64,000 nucleotides of DNA from Pseudomonas cremoris (GTDB taxonomy: Bacteria > Pseudomonadota > Gammaproteobacteria > Pseudomonadales > Pseudomonadaceae), in contig NZ_JAAXCY010000005.1 in assembly GCF_014230465.1 (NCBI RefSeq), positions 124,001 to 188,000 of the forward strand. Reading direction: 5' to 3'. Position numbers and translations under genes: made by a program. Below, in pieces: positions 38,164 to 48,119 of the stretch. Below the pieces are notes generated by a model. It did not search any database, was not told where the DNA came from, and saw only the letters and a program-made list of their open reading frames with translations. Within the stretch, counting starts at the first letter, position 1. Each line of letters opens with the position of its first letter.

Positions 38164-39474
38164 ATGCAAGTTTCTGTTGAAAATACTACTGCTATCGAAC
38201 GTCGCCTGAGCATCACCGTTCCGGCTGAGCGTATCGAGACTGCGGTCAACAAGCGTCTGCAGCAGACTGCCCAGAAGGCCAAGATCGCTGGTTTCCGTCC
38301 AGGCAAAGTGCCAATGAGCGAAATCAAGCGCCGTTTTGGTGCTGATGCGCGTCAGGAAGCTGTTGGCGACGTGATCCAGGCCTCTTTTTACGAAGCTGTT
38401 GTTGAGCACAAGCTGAACCCGGCTGGTTCGCCTTCGATCGAGCCTAAGTCCCTGGAAGTTGGCAAGGACCTGGAATACGTCGCTACTTTCGAAGTGTTCC
38501 CAGAGTTCACCGTTGCCGGTTTCGAGTCCATCGCCGTAGAGCGCCTGAGCGCTGAAGTGGCTGATGCCGACCTGGACAACATGCTGGAAATCCTGCGCAA
38601 GCAGAACACTCGTTTCGAAGCGGTTGATCGTGCTGCCCAGAACGAAGACCAACTGAACATCGATTTCGTTGGCAAGGTTGACGGCGAAGTATTCGCTGGC
38701 GGCTCCGCCAAGGGTACTCAGCTGGTGCTGGGTTCCAACCGCATGATCCCGGGTTTCGAAGACGGCCTGGTTGGCGCTAAAGCCGGCGAAGAGCGCGTTC
38801 TGAACCTGACTTTCCCTGCTGACTACCAGAACCTGGACCTGGCTGGCAAAGTCGCCGAGTTCACCGTGACCGTCAACAGCGTTTCCGAGCCTAAGCTGCC
38901 AGAGCTGAACGAAGAGTTCTTCGCTCAATTCGGTATCAAGGAAACCGGTATCGAAGGCTTCCGCACCGAAGTTCGCAAGAACATGGAGCGCGAACTGCGT
39001 CAGGCCATCAAGTCCAAGGTCAAGAACCAGGTTATGGACGGTCTGCTGGCTGCCAACCCGATCGAAGTGCCTAAGGCCCTGCTGTCCAACGAAGTGGATC
39101 GCCTGCGCGTACAAGCTGTTCAGCAGTTTGGTGGCAACATCAAGCCTGACCAACTGCCGGCCGAGCTGTTCGAAGAACAAGCCAAGCGCCGTGTCGTGCT
39201 GGGTCTGGTCGTGGCTGAAGTGGTCAAGCAATTCGACCTCAAGCCTGACGAAGATCGCGTTCGCGAAATGATCCAGGAAATGGCTTCGGCCTACCAGGAG
39301 CCTGAGCAGGTTGTGGCTTGGTACTACAAGAACGACCAACAGCTGAACGAAGTACGTTCGGTTGTGCTGGAAGAACAAGTTGTGGATACTGTTCTGCAGA
39401 AGGCTAAGGTGACCGACAAAGCGGTCTCTTACGAAGAAGCAGTCAAACCGGCGGAAGCAGCACAAGCCGACTGA
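38164..39474 (+). CDS. tig: Trigger factor
   Basis: A ribosome-associated chaperone and prolyl isomerase of 436 residues. The start is the ATG with a GAGGAAT ribosome site; upstream codons lack support. The ribosome-binding signature G-F-R-x-G-K is present as [10 protein letters not shown] at about residues 42-51. The FKBP-type domain lies at about residues 155-240 ([21 protein letters not shown]). The C-terminal arm region and the AEAAQAD tail complete it. It opens the quality-control block. Confidence 0.96.
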   Translation: MQVSVENTTAIERRLSITVPAERIETAVNKRLQQTAQKAKIAGFRPGKVPMSEIKRRFGADARQEAVGDVIQASFYEAVVEHKLNPAGSPSIEPKSLEVGKDLEYVATFEVFPEFTVAGFESIAVERLSAEVADADLDNMLEILRKQNTRFEAVDRAAQNEDQLNIDFVGKVDGEVFAGGSAKGTQLVLGSNRMIPGFEDGLVGAKAGEERVLNLTFPADYQNLDLAGKVAEFTVTVNSVSEPKLPELNEEFFAQFGIKETGIEGFRTEVRKNMERELRQAIKSKVKNQVMDGLLAANPIEVPKALLSNEVDRLRVQAVQQFGGNIKPDQLPAELFEEQAKRRVVLGLVVAEVVKQFDLKPDEDRVREMIQEMASAYQEPEQVVAWYYKNDQQLNEVRSVVLEEQVVDTVLQKAKVTDKAVSYEEAVKPAEAAQAD

Positions 39475-39500
39475 TTGTCCAACTCGTTGGAAATACAACC

Positions 39501-39525
39501 ATAAGCCAGCCTCGCGCTGGCTTAT
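39501..39525. terminator. Hairpin between tig and clpP
   Basis: Arms ATAAGCCAGC and GCTGGCTTAT fold around five bases, followed by only a weak T run (GCGTTTTC). It may attenuate rather than stop transcription into clpP. Confidence 0.6.
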
Positions 39526-39565
39526 GCGTTTTCAAGACATGACTATTTGGGAGTAACTGCAGAGC

Positions 39566-40201
39566 ATGTTCCGTAATTCCTATATTCAGCAGAACTCTGA
39601 TATCCAGGCCGCTGGCGGCCTGGTCCCGATGGTTGTCGAGCAGTCCGCTCGTGGCGAACGCGCCTACGACATCTACTCGCGCCTGCTCAAGGAGCGAGTG
39701 ATCTTTCTGGTGGGCCCCGTAGAGGACTACATGGCCAACCTGATCTGTGCGCAACTGCTGTTCCTTGAAGCGGAAAACCCGGACAAGGACATCCATCTCT
39801 ACATCAACTCCCCAGGCGGTTCGGTGACAGCGGGCATGTCGATCTACGACACCATGCAGTTCATCAAGCCAAACGTATCGACCACCTGCATCGGCCAGGC
39901 CTGCAGCATGGGCGCTTTCCTGCTGACCGCGGGTGCCGAGGGCAAGCGTTTCTGTCTGCCGAACTCCCGCGTGATGATTCACCAGCCACTGGGCGGTTTC
40001 CAGGGCCAGGCTTCGGACATCGAAATCCACGCCAAGGAAATCCTGTTTATTCGTGAGCGTCTCAACACGCTGATGGCCAAGCACAGCGGGCGCACCCTGG
40101 AAGAAATCGAGCGCGACACCAACCGCGACAATTTCATGAGCGCTGAAGCCGCACGTGATTATGGGTTGATCGACGCAGTGATCGACAAGCGCCCCGCTTA
40201 A
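39566..40201 (+). CDS. clpP: ATP-dependent Clp protease proteolytic subunit
   Basis: A 211-residue serine protease subunit that forms the double heptamer barrel. The catalytic serine is S114 in GQACSMGAF and the histidine is H139 in VMIHQPLGG. The usual short N-terminal leader (before about residue 17) precedes it. The downstream gene encodes ClpX, its unfoldase. Confidence 0.97.
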   Translation: MFRNSYIQQNSDIQAAGGLVPMVVEQSARGERAYDIYSRLLKERVIFLVGPVEDYMANLICAQLLFLEAENPDKDIHLYINSPGGSVTAGMSIYDTMQFIKPNVSTTCIGQACSMGAFLLTAGAEGKRFCLPNSRVMIHQPLGGFQGQASDIEIHAKEILFIRERLNTLMAKHSGRTLEEIERDTNRDNFMSAEAARDYGLIDAVIDKRPA

Positions 40202-40224
40202 TATAAGCCGCTCAAAATAGGGCT

Positions 40225-40265
40225 GGTCGGCATGTCCGACCACTGGCGGGCTTGAAAAAGCCCGC
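40225..40265 (+). promoter_or_regulatory. Tandem hairpins between clpP and clpX
   Basis: Two hairpins follow each other: GGTCGG with CCGACC, then GCGGGCTT with AAGCCCGC around a GAAA tetraloop. There is no T tract, so a processing or stabilising element that sets the ClpP:ClpX ratio is more likely than a terminator. Confidence 0.5.
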
Positions 40266-40313
40266 ATAAGCCTTCATCTTGTGTTGCAAGCCTATCGGAT
40301 TTGGATCGAACGA

Positions 40314-41597
40314 ATGACTGACACCCGCAACGGCGAGGACAACGGCAAGCTGCTCTATTGCTCCTTCTGCGGCAAAAGCCAGCATGAAGTACGCAAATTG
40401 ATTGCCGGCCCCTCGGTGTTTATCTGCGACGAGTGCGTCGACCTGTGCAATGACATCATCCGCGAGGAGGTGCAGGAAGCCCAGGCCGAGAGCAGTGCGC
40501 ATAAATTGCCTTCGCCTAAAGAAATCAGCGGCATCCTTGACCAGTACGTGATTGGTCAAGAGCGTGCAAAGAAGGTTCTGGCCGTAGCGGTATACAACCA
40601 CTACAAGCGCTTGAACCAGCGTGACAAGAAAGGCGACGAAGTCGAGCTCGGCAAGAGCAACATCTTGCTGATCGGTCCTACAGGCTCGGGTAAAACCCTG
40701 CTTGCAGAAACCCTCGCTCGTTTGCTGAACGTTCCGTTTACCATTGCCGACGCCACCACCCTCACCGAGGCTGGCTACGTGGGTGAGGACGTCGAGAACA
40801 TCATTCAGAAGCTGCTGCAGAAGTGCGACTACGACGTAGAGAAGGCCCAGATGGGCATTGTCTACATCGACGAAATCGACAAGATTTCGCGCAAGTCCGA
40901 CAACCCGTCCATCACCCGGGATGTTTCCGGTGAAGGCGTGCAGCAAGCCCTGTTGAAACTGATCGAAGGCACGGTTGCTTCCGTACCGCCACAAGGTGGT
41001 CGCAAGCACCCACAGCAGGAATTCCTTCAGGTTGATACGCGCAACATCCTGTTTATCTGTGGCGGTGCGTTCTCCGGTCTGGAAAAAGTTATCCAGCAGC
41101 GTTCGACCCGTGGCGGCATTGGTTTCAGTGCCGAAGTACGCAGTAAGGAAGAAGGCAAGAAGGTAGGCGAGTCCCTGCGTGAAGTCGAGCCTGACGATCT
41201 GGTCAAGTTCGGTCTGATCCCGGAATTCGTAGGCCGTTTGCCGGTCCTGGCCACGTTGGACGAGCTGGATGAGGCTGCTCTGATTCAGATCCTCACCGAG
41301 CCGAAGAACGCCCTGACCAAGCAATACGCCAAGCTGTTCGAAATGGAAGGTGTGGACCTCGAATTCCGTACCGACGCGCTCAAATCGGTGGCCAAGCGGG
41401 CACTGGAGCGTAAAACCGGTGCGCGTGGTTTGCGTTCGATCCTCGAAGGCGTGTTGCTCGACACCATGTACGAAATCCCCTCGCAGTCTGAGGTGAGTAA
41501 AGTGGTGATCGATGAAAGCGTTATAGAGGGTAAGTCCAAGCCACTGTATATCTACGAGAACAGTGAGCCGGCTGCCAAGGCTGCGCCAGACGCGTAA
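40314..41597 (+). CDS. clpX: ATP-dependent Clp protease ATP-binding subunit ClpX
   Basis: A 427-residue AAA+ unfoldase. The N-terminal zinc domain has four cysteines in CSFCGK and CDECVDLC (residues about 15-40). Walker A is [10 protein letters not shown] (about residue 120), Walker B is [10 protein letters not shown] (about residue 185), and an IGF-type loop for ClpP docking is expected near residue 270 (the sequence there reads [10 protein letters not shown]). The start is the ATG giving [10 protein letters not shown]. Confidence 0.97.
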   Translation: MTDTRNGEDNGKLLYCSFCGKSQHEVRKLIAGPSVFICDECVDLCNDIIREEVQEAQAESSAHKLPSPKEISGILDQYVIGQERAKKVLAVAVYNHYKRLNQRDKKGDEVELGKSNILLIGPTGSGKTLLAETLARLLNVPFTIADATTLTEAGYVGEDVENIIQKLLQKCDYDVEKAQMGIVYIDEIDKISRKSDNPSITRDVSGEGVQQALLKLIEGTVASVPPQGGRKHPQQEFLQVDTRNILFICGGAFSGLEKVIQQRSTRGGIGFSAEVRSKEEGKKVGESLREVEPDDLVKFGLIPEFVGRLPVLATLDELDEAALIQILTEPKNALTKQYAKLFEMEGVDLEFRTDALKSVAKRALERKTGARGLRSILEGVLLDTMYEIPSQSEVSKVVIDESVIEGKSKPLYIYENSEPAAKAAPDA

Positions 41598-41621
41598 GCG
41601 TTTTGCGGTTGCGGTACAAAC

Positions 41622-41650
41622 AAGGGGCCTTTAGGGGCCCCTTTGTTTTT
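41622..41650 (+). terminator. Terminator after clpX
   Basis: Arms AAGGGGCC and GGCCCCTT followed by TGTTTTT, 25 bases past the clpX stop. Confidence 0.85.
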
Positions 41651-41701
41651 GAAGCGGTTTTTGTTGTGAGATGTTTCCTGCGTTTAACTGCTGGCAATAA
41701 G

Positions 41702-41730
41702 CTTGTTTTTTTTGCATGCAGCCCCCATCT
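41702..41730 (+). promoter_or_regulatory. Sigma32-type heat-shock promoter of lon
   Basis: A -35 CTTGTTT and a -10 CCCCATCT separated by 14 bases. This agrees closely with the RpoH consensus CTTGAAA and CCCCATNT, and lies about 40 bases before the lon start. It fits the known heat control of lon. Confidence 0.7.
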
Positions 41731-41771
41731 TGGTTTCAAGCTTATTTTTCATCTGTCATAGAGGCGAAATC

Positions 41772-44168
41772 ATGAAGACCACCATCGAATTGCCTCTCCT
41801 GCCGTTGCGTGATGTCGTCGTCTATCCGCACATGGTTATCCCGCTGTTCGTGGGGCGCGAGAAGTCTATCGAAGCCCTTGAGGCAGCGATGACGGGCGAC
41901 AAGCAGATCCTGCTGTTGGCCCAAAGAAATCCTGCTGACGATGATCCGGGCGAAGACGCCCTGTATCGCGTCGGCACCATTGCGACTGTTTTGCAACTGC
42001 TCAAGCTGCCCGATGGCACCGTCAAGGTGCTGGTGGAAGGTGAGCAACGCGGCGCGGTCGAGCGCTTCATGGAGGTGGACGGCCACCTGCGCGCCGAAGT
42101 GGCGCTGATCGACGAAGTCGAAGCCCCTGAGCGCGAGTCCGAAGTCTTTGTACGCAGCCTGCTTTCGCAGTTCGAGCAGTATGTGCAGTTGGGCAAGAAG
42201 GTCCCGGCCGAAGTCCTGTCCTCTCTCAACAGTATCGATGAGCCAAGCCGCCTGGTGGACACCATGGCTGCGCACATGGCGCTGAAGATCGAGCAGAAGC
42301 AGGACATTCTCGAAATTATCGACCTGTCGGCCCGTGTTGAACACGTGTTGGCGCTGCTGGATGCCGAAATCGACTTGCTGCAAGTCGAAAAACGCATCCG
42401 TGGTCGTGTGAAGAAACAAATGGAGCGCAGCCAGCGCGAGTACTACCTGAATGAGCAGATGAAGGCCATTCAGAAGGAGCTCGGCGACAGCGAGGAAGGC
42501 CACAACGAAATCGAAGAGCTGAAAAAGCGCATCGACGCCGCAGGCCTGCCGAAAGACGCTCTGACCAAAGCCAATGCCGAGTTGAACAAGCTCAAGCAAA
42601 TGTCGCCGATGTCAGCCGAAGCCACCGTGGTTCGCTCCTACATCGACTGGCTGGTACAGGTGCCGTGGAAGGCCCAGACCAAAGTGCGCCTGGACTTGGC
42701 ACGTGCCGAGGACATCCTCGACGCCGACCACTATGGTCTTGAAGAGGTCAAGGAACGCATCCTCGAATACCTCGCCGTGCAAAAGCGAGTGAAGAAGATT
42801 CGCGGTCCCGTGTTGTGCCTGGTTGGCCCGCCTGGTGTGGGTAAAACCTCCCTGGCGGAGTCGATTGCCAACGCCACCAACCGTAAATTCGTGCGTATGG
42901 CCCTTGGTGGCGTGCGTGACGAAGCCGAAATTCGTGGCCATCGCCGTACTTATATCGGTTCGATGCCAGGAAGATTGATTCAAAAGATGACAAAGGTGGG
43001 TGTGCGCAACCCGCTGTTCCTGCTCGATGAAATCGACAAAATGGGCAGTGACATGCGTGGCGATCCGGCGTCTGCTCTGCTGGAGGTGCTCGACCCCGAG
43101 CAGAACCACAATTTCAACGATCATTACCTGGAAGTCGACTACGACCTGTCCGACGTAATGTTCCTGTGCACCTCCAACTCCATGAACATTCCGCCAGCCT
43201 TGCTGGACCGGATGGAGGTGATTCGTCTGCCGGGTTACACCGAAGACGAGAAGATCAACATCGCGGTCAAATACCTCGCGCCCAAGCAGACTTCGGCCAA
43301 CGGCCTGAAGAAAGGCGAGATCGAATTTGAGGTCGAGGCGATCCGTGACATCGTGCGCTATTACACCCGCGAGGCCGGTGTACGGGGCCTGGAGCGCCAA
43401 ATTGCGAAGATTTGCCGTAAGGCGGTCAAGGAGCATGCGCTGGAAAAACGCTTCTCTGTGAAGGTGACGGCGGATTCCCTGGAGCACTTCCTGGGCGTAC
43501 GTAAATTCCGTTACGGCCTGGCTGAGCAGCAGGATCAGGTCGGGCAGGTGACAGGCTTGGCGTGGACTCAGGTGGGCGGCGAGTTGCTGACTATCGAAGC
43601 CGCAGTGATCCCGGGCAAGGGGCAACTGATCAAGACCGGTTCCCTCGGTGACGTGATGGTCGAGTCCATCACAGCCGCGCAGACCGTGGTGCGCAGCCGC
43701 GCCAAGAGCCTGGGGATCCCCCTGGACTTCCACGAGAAGCACGACACCCACATCCACATGCCGGAAGGGGCGACGCCCAAAGACGGCCCTAGCGCTGGCG
43801 TGGGCATGTGCACGGCCCTGGTATCGGCGTTGACCGGCATTCCGGTGCGTGCTGATGTGGCAATGACGGGTGAAATCACCTTGCGTGGGCAAGTACTGGC
43901 CATTGGTGGCCTGAAAGAGAAATTGCTGGCCGCACATCGGGGTGGCATCAAGACCGTGATCATTCCCGAAGAGAATGTTCGCGACTTGAAGGAAATTCCT
44001 GACAACATCAAGCAAGATCTGCAGATTAAACCGGTTAAATGGATTGACGAGGTCCTGCAAATTGCGCTGCAATACGCGCCGGAGCCCTTGCCGGATGTGG
44101 CTCCGGAGATAGTTGCAAAGGACGAAAAACGCGAGTCTGATTCCAAGGAAAGAATTAGCACGCATTAA
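41772..44168 (+). CDS. lon: ATP-dependent protease Lon
   Basis: A 798-residue AAA+ serine protease. The start is the ATG giving MKTTIELPLLPLRDVVVYP, preceded by GAGGCG. The N-terminal substrate domain covers about residues 1-300, including a long coiled coil (about 185-270). Walker A is GPPGVGKTSL (about residue 353) and Walker B is FLLDEIDKM (about residue 420). The catalytic dyad is S674 (DGPSAGVGM) and K717 (GGLKEKLL). Length is near that of E. coli Lon with a short C-terminal extension rich in charged residues. Confidence 0.97.
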   Translation: MKTTIELPLLPLRDVVVYPHMVIPLFVGREKSIEALEAAMTGDKQILLLAQRNPADDDPGEDALYRVGTIATVLQLLKLPDGTVKVLVEGEQRGAVERFMEVDGHLRAEVALIDEVEAPERESEVFVRSLLSQFEQYVQLGKKVPAEVLSSLNSIDEPSRLVDTMAAHMALKIEQKQDILEIIDLSARVEHVLALLDAEIDLLQVEKRIRGRVKKQMERSQREYYLNEQMKAIQKELGDSEEGHNEIEELKKRIDAAGLPKDALTKANAELNKLKQMSPMSAEATVVRSYIDWLVQVPWKAQTKVRLDLARAEDILDADHYGLEEVKERILEYLAVQKRVKKIRGPVLCLVGPPGVGKTSLAESIANATNRKFVRMALGGVRDEAEIRGHRRTYIGSMPGRLIQKMTKVGVRNPLFLLDEIDKMGSDMRGDPASALLEVLDPEQNHNFNDHYLEVDYDLSDVMFLCTSNSMNIPPALLDRMEVIRLPGYTEDEKINIAVKYLAPKQTSANGLKKGEIEFEVEAIRDIVRYYTREAGVRGLERQIAKICRKAVKEHALEKRFSVKVTADSLEHFLGVRKFRYGLAEQQDQVGQVTGLAWTQVGGELLTIEAAVIPGKGQLIKTGSLGDVMVESITAAQTVVRSRAKSLGIPLDFHEKHDTHIHMPEGATPKDGPSAGVGMCTALVSALTGIPVRADVAMTGEITLRGQVLAIGGLKEKLLAAHRGGIKTVIIPEENVRDLKEIPDNIKQDLQIKPVKWIDEVLQIALQYAPEPLPDVAPEIVAKDEKRESDSKERISTH

Positions 44169-44191
44169 TGCGGTTAAGCCTGGGGGCTTCC

Positions 44192-44220
44192 TTGACAGCT
44201 TTTTAGAGCCCTTGTTATAA
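44192..44220 (+). promoter_or_regulatory. Sigma70 promoter of hupB
   Basis: A -35 box TTGACA and a -10 box TTATAA with 17 bases between them, about 100 bases before the hupB start. Match to the consensus is strong. Confidence 0.75.
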
Positions 44221-44316
44221 AGCGGCTCTTAAGTGTCTGTAGGCCATTCAGCACTGGTTTTTGCTTTCACCAAAAAACTTAGAATCATACTCAATAGATA
44301 TATAAGGGGACTTAGA

Positions 44317-44589
44317 GTGAACAAGTCGGAACTGATTGATGCTATCGCTGCATCCGCTGATATCCCGAAAGCTGCTGCTGGCCGTGCGCTGGATGCAGTA
44401 ATCGAATCCGTCACTGGCGCTCTGAAGGCCGGCGACTCCGTGGTACTGGTAGGCTTCGGTACTTTCTCTGTGACTGACCGCCCAGCTCGCACTGGCCGTA
44501 ACCCACAGACTGGCAAAGCACTGCAAATCGCTGCTGCCAAGAAACCAGGTTTCAAAGCCGGTAAAGCCCTGAAAGAAGCCGTTAACTAA
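44317..44589 (+). CDS. hupB: DNA-binding protein HU, beta subunit
   Basis: A 90-residue nucleoid protein that bends DNA. It starts at a GTG with an AAGGGG ribosome site six to nine bases upstream. The diagnostic arm sequence [21 protein letters not shown] (around residues 46-66) and the C-terminal [15 protein letters not shown] are present. It forms homo- or heterodimers. The 3' region is unusually structured. Confidence 0.97.
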   Translation: MNKSELIDAIAASADIPKAAAGRALDAVIESVTGALKAGDSVVLVGFGTFSVTDRPARTGRNPQTGKALQIAAAKKPGFKAGKALKEAVN

Positions 44590-44611
44590 GCTTCGCTCAA
44601 GCCTTACCTAC

Positions 44612-44714
44612 CCGGGTCGAACGCAGGTTCGACCTGGCAGCGGAGCGGCAGCTGACCCACGTATCCATCGGGTCACCACGCCGGGGGGAGAACTCAAGCC
44701 CCCGTCCGCTCCGC
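44612..44714 (+). ncRNA. Candidate structured RNA in the hupB 3' region
   Basis: The 230 bases between hupB and ppiD hold several strong stems that can form together. The first is an 11-pair hairpin (44612-44637, GGTCGAAC with GTTCGACC and a GCAG loop). A nine-pair closing stem GCGGAGCGG with CCGCTCCGC (44640-44648 with 44706-44714) encloses two hairpins, TGACCC/GGGTCA and CGGGGG/CCCCCG, giving a three-way junction. A perfect terminator follows. I know no family with this shape, and a plain long 3' UTR is the alternative. Confidence 0.45.
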
Positions 44715-44724
44715 CAGTTGCGAG

Positions 44725-44752
44725 AAGGCGCATCCTAGGATGCGCCTTTCTT
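44725..44752 (+). terminator. Terminator of the hupB transcript
   Basis: Arms AAGGCGCATCC and GGATGCGCCTT around a TA loop, followed by TCTT. It lies immediately after the candidate structured RNA. Confidence 0.88.
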
Positions 44753-44818
44753 ATATCCGTACTCTACCCACGCTCCACGGTTGCCTATTTTTGAAGATCA
44801 ACCGTTTCTGGGGGACGC

Positions 44819-46693
44819 ATGCTGCAAAATATCAGGGACAATTCACAAGGCTGGATTGCCAAGACCATTATCGGGATCATCGTCGCATTGATGGCGTTCA
44901 CCGGTATCGAAGCTATTTTCCAGGCTTCGGGTAACAACAAGCAGGACGTGGCCAAGGTCAACGGTGAAGAAATCACCCAGACCGAGCTGAGCCAGGCCGT
45001 CGACATGCAACGTCGCCAGCTGATGCAACAGCTGGGCAAGGATTTCGATGCTTCCCTGTTGGACGAAAAATTGCTGCGCGAAGCGGCCCTTAAAGGTCTA
45101 ATCGATCGCAAGCTGCTGCTGCAAGGCGCGGCTGATTCCAAGTTTGGCTTCTCTGAAGCGGCACTGGACCAGGTGATCCTGCAGACGCCGGAATTCCAGG
45201 TGGACGGCAAATTCAGCGCCGAACGCTTTGACCAGGTGATCCGTCAACTGGGCTATAGCCGCATGCAGTTCCGTCAGATGCTGACCCAGGAAATGCTGAT
45301 CGGCCAGGTTCGTGCGGGTATCGCCGGTAGCGGTTTCGTGACCGACGCCGAGGTACTGGCATTTGCCCGTCTGGAAAAACAGACCCGCGACTTCGCCACC
45401 GTCAATATCAAGGCCAACCCTGCGGCGGTGAAGATCACCGACGAGGAGGTCAAGGCTTACTACGACCAGCACGCCAAAGAGTTCATGACGCCGGATCAAG
45501 TGGTCATCGACTACCTGGAACTGAAGAAGTCGTCTTTCTTCGACCAGGTGACCGTCAAGGACGATGAACTGCAGGCTGCCTATCAGAAAGAAACCGCCAA
45601 CCTCGCTGAACAGCGTCGTGCGGCGCACATCCTGATTGAAGTCAACGACAAGGTCACTGACGCCCAAGCCAAGGCCAAGATCGAAGAGATCCAGGCACGC
45701 CTGGCCAAAGGCGAGAAGTTCGAGGCCCTGGCCAAGGAGTTCTCCCAAGACCCAGGTTCGGCCAGCAATGGTGGTGACCTTGGCTTTGCCGGCCCAGGCG
45801 TCTACGACCCGGACTTCGAAACCGCCTTGTACGCGTTGAACAAGGACCAGGTTTCGGCACCGGTGCGTAGCACCTTTGGTTGGCACCTGATCAAGCTGCT
45901 GGGCGTTGAAGCACCTCAAGTGCCGACCTTTGCCAGCCTGAAAGACAAGCTGACCAAAGAGCTCAAGACCCAACAGGTTGAGCAGCGTTATGTCGAGGCG
46001 ACCAAGCAATTGGAAGACGCGGCATTCGAGGCCTCCGACCTGGCACAGCCAGCGTCCGATTTGAAGCTGACCGTGCGTACCTCTGCGCCGTTTGGCCGTG
46101 AAGGTGGCGAAGGTGTTGCGGCCAATCGTGCCGTGGTCACCGCTGCATTCAGCCCGGAAGTGCTGGATGAAGGTGCTAACAGTTCCGCTATCGAGCTGGA
46201 CCCGGAAACCATCATTGTGCTGCGTGCTAAGGAGCACTTGAAGCCTGCGCAACTGCCGCTGGAAAGCGTCGCTGCAGCGATCCGCACCCAGATGACCAAG
46301 GAGCGCGCCAGCGCGGCTGCCAAGGCTCATGCTGACGAGTTGATCGCCAGCCTGCGCGATGGCAAGACCCCGCTGAACCAGCCGGTCGACGGTCAGGCGT
46401 GGAAGGTTACCGAAGCTGCTACCCGTAACCAGGAAGCGATCGAGCCTGCCGTGCTGCAAGCCCTGTTCCGTATGCCTAAGCCTGCGGCCAAGGACAAGCC
46501 GACCTTCACCACCGTGACCCTGGCCGATGGTAGCCTGGTGATCGTGCGCTTGAATGGCGTTAACGAAGCCGCTGCCCCAACGGACGAAGAAAAAGCGCAA
46601 ATCCGCCGCTTCCTCGCCTCCCGTGTTGGCCAGCAAGACTTCGCGGCGTACCGCAAGCAGTTGGAAGAGAAAGCTGACATCAAGAAGTTCTGA
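44819..46693 (+). CDS. ppiD: Peptidyl-prolyl cis-trans isomerase PpiD
   Basis: A 624-residue periplasmic chaperone anchored by one N-terminal helix (residues about 13-34, AKTIIGIIVALMAFTGIEAIF). A SurA-like domain follows and the parvulin domain lies at about residues 260-355 (RAAHILIEVND to FGWHLIKL). It helps newly exported outer-membrane proteins fold and works near the SecYEG exit. The start ATG has a GGGGGAC ribosome site. It closes the tig-to-ppiD block. Confidence 0.94.
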   Translation: MLQNIRDNSQGWIAKTIIGIIVALMAFTGIEAIFQASGNNKQDVAKVNGEEITQTELSQAVDMQRRQLMQQLGKDFDASLLDEKLLREAALKGLIDRKLLLQGAADSKFGFSEAALDQVILQTPEFQVDGKFSAERFDQVIRQLGYSRMQFRQMLTQEMLIGQVRAGIAGSGFVTDAEVLAFARLEKQTRDFATVNIKANPAAVKITDEEVKAYYDQHAKEFMTPDQVVIDYLELKKSSFFDQVTVKDDELQAAYQKETANLAEQRRAAHILIEVNDKVTDAQAKAKIEEIQARLAKGEKFEALAKEFSQDPGSASNGGDLGFAGPGVYDPDFETALYALNKDQVSAPVRSTFGWHLIKLLGVEAPQVPTFASLKDKLTKELKTQQVEQRYVEATKQLEDAAFEASDLAQPASDLKLTVRTSAPFGREGGEGVAANRAVVTAAFSPEVLDEGANSSAIELDPETIIVLRAKEHLKPAQLPLESVAAAIRTQMTKERASAAAKAHADELIASLRDGKTPLNQPVDGQAWKVTEAATRNQEAIEPAVLQALFRMPKPAAKDKPTFTTVTLADGSLVIVRLNGVNEAAAPTDEEKAQIRRFLASRVGQQDFAAYRKQLEEKADIKKF

Positions 46694-46710
46694 TGTCGCT
46701 TTGAACAAGA

Positions 46711-46744
46711 AGCCCCCGGCCTGAAAAGACCGGGGGCTTTTTTA
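46711..46744 (+). terminator. Terminator after ppiD
   Basis: Arms AGCCCCCGG and CCGGGGGCT around ten bases, followed by six T. Confidence 0.92.
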
Positions 46745-46800
46745 TGTGCGCTAGAGTGAACGGCCTGGGCGCGTGAGCGCTGTCGTTCGGGAAGGGAGTG

Positions 46801-48003
46801 TCAACCGTGTCGGTTCAAGGAATGGATGGCTGGCCGGCTCAGGTGTTGGGTCGCCGTCTGTGACGCGCCGATCAGGGCAAGCAACATCAGCAAAATGACT
46901 GCCCATGGAAAGGCCGTGACGCCCCAGGCTTGAAGCAGTACACCGCCCGCCAAGCCACCGCCGGCGATGCCCAGGTTCCATACGGTCACCAGCATCGATT
47001 GCGCGGCATCGGCTGATTCTCCTGCCGACTTGGCCAGTGCCGTTTGCAGCAATGCCGGTAGGCCGCCAAACGCCAGGCCCCACGATGCGACCGCAAAATA
47101 GACGATCGCCGGCACACTGATCCATAACGCCAGCACTAAAGCGATCAGGCCAAATAGCGCACAGCTGATCAACAGCAAAACGCGCAGCCACCGGTCGATC
47201 AGCACGCCAGCCAGCCAGATACTCAGCAGTGCCGCCAGGCCGAACACCAGCAGTACCCGATCGATTTCCACTGCAATCCCGGCAGGCACTAGCAGTGGGG
47301 CGATGTAGGTGTACAGAATGTTGTGGGCCAACACGTAGGTAAAGGTCACCCATAGCACCGGACGAATGCCGGGTAAGGTCAGCACCTGGCGTAACCCCAT
47401 GCGTTTTTCGGCGGGCTGGCCGGCAAAATCCGGGAGCTGCCAACGCGCCCAGACCAGCAGTATCAGTGTCAGCCCGGTCATGATCGCAAAACTCAGGCGC
47501 CAGCCGACAACGTTACCCAGCAAGGTGCCGGCTGGCACGCCCAGGGATAAGGCCAGTGGTGCGCCAAGCATCGCCACGGCAATTGCACGACCTTGCAGAT
47601 GTGGCGCGACCATCCGGCTGGCATAACCAGCCAGCAACGCCCACAGCAGCCCGGCGAATACCCCGGCAAAGAAGCGTGCCACCAGCGTCAGCCCATAGTG
47701 ACTGGATAAGGCGGTCACGCTGTTGACCAAGGCAAAACCGCCGATGGCGAGCAGCAACAACGGACGTCGACGCCAACCACGGGTCAGCAACGTCAGGGGG
47801 ATGGCGGCCAGCAATGAGCCCAGCGCGTAGAGGGTGACCAGTTGGCCAACCAGTGCAGGCGACACGCCCAGGCCATCGCCCATCTGTGGCAACAGCCCGG
47901 CGGGCATGGCCTCAGTGAGGATGGTAATAAAGCCCGCACTGGCCAGTGCCAGCAAGCCGCCCAGCGGCAGCGTATCCGGGGAGTCGCTAACAAGTGAAGT
48001 CAT
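46801..48003 (-). CDS. MFS transporter, sugar/drug efflux type
   Basis: A 400-residue, 12-helix major facilitator carrier of the YdeA/AraJ-like DHA1 group. The start chosen is the ATG giving MTSLVSDSPDTLPLGG; its ribosome site is poor, and the longer open frame upstream has no better one. The family motif A appears as TRGWRRRPLLLL after helix 2 (about residues 74-85). It is divergent from the adjacent LysR gene, which probably controls it. Confidence 0.85.
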   Translation of the reverse strand: MTSLVSDSPDTLPLGGLLALASAGFITILTEAMPAGLLPQMGDGLGVSPALVGQLVTLYALGSLLAAIPLTLLTRGWRRRPLLLLAIGGFALVNSVTALSSHYGLTLVARFFAGVFAGLLWALLAGYASRMVAPHLQGRAIAVAMLGAPLALSLGVPAGTLLGNVVGWRLSFAIMTGLTLILLVWARWQLPDFAGQPAEKRMGLRQVLTLPGIRPVLWVTFTYVLAHNILYTYIAPLLVPAGIAVEIDRVLLVFGLAALLSIWLAGVLIDRWLRVLLLISCALFGLIALVLALWISVPAIVYFAVASWGLAFGGLPALLQTALAKSAGESADAAQSMLVTVWNLGIAGGGLAGGVLLQAWGVTAFPWAVILLMLLALIGASQTATQHLSRPAIHSLNRHG

Positions 48004-48086
48004 GACGCTGTATCCATGCAAAAGGGCAAGGACGCAGAGTAGGGGGCTGCCGTCTGCGGAAAAACAGGCTAAGGTTCCGAACTTAT

Positions 48087-48102
48087 CGGACACACTCGTC
48101 CG
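48087..48102. promoter_or_regulatory. Short inverted repeat in the MFS/LysR gap
   Basis: CGGAC and GTCCG are separated by six bases, 18 bases before the LysR start. It may be part of the LysR operator. Confidence 0.35.
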
Positions 48103-48119
48103 TAATGCAGGGTCACATC

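Noticed and set aside
38137..39498. A 453-codon minus-strand open frame
   Set aside because: Antisense to trigger factor, with no recognisable domain.
44612..44634. Possible tRNA fragment because of GGTTCGACC
   Set aside because: The stretch forms a perfect simple hairpin with the preceding GGTCGAAC, and no acceptor or anticodon arms are present.
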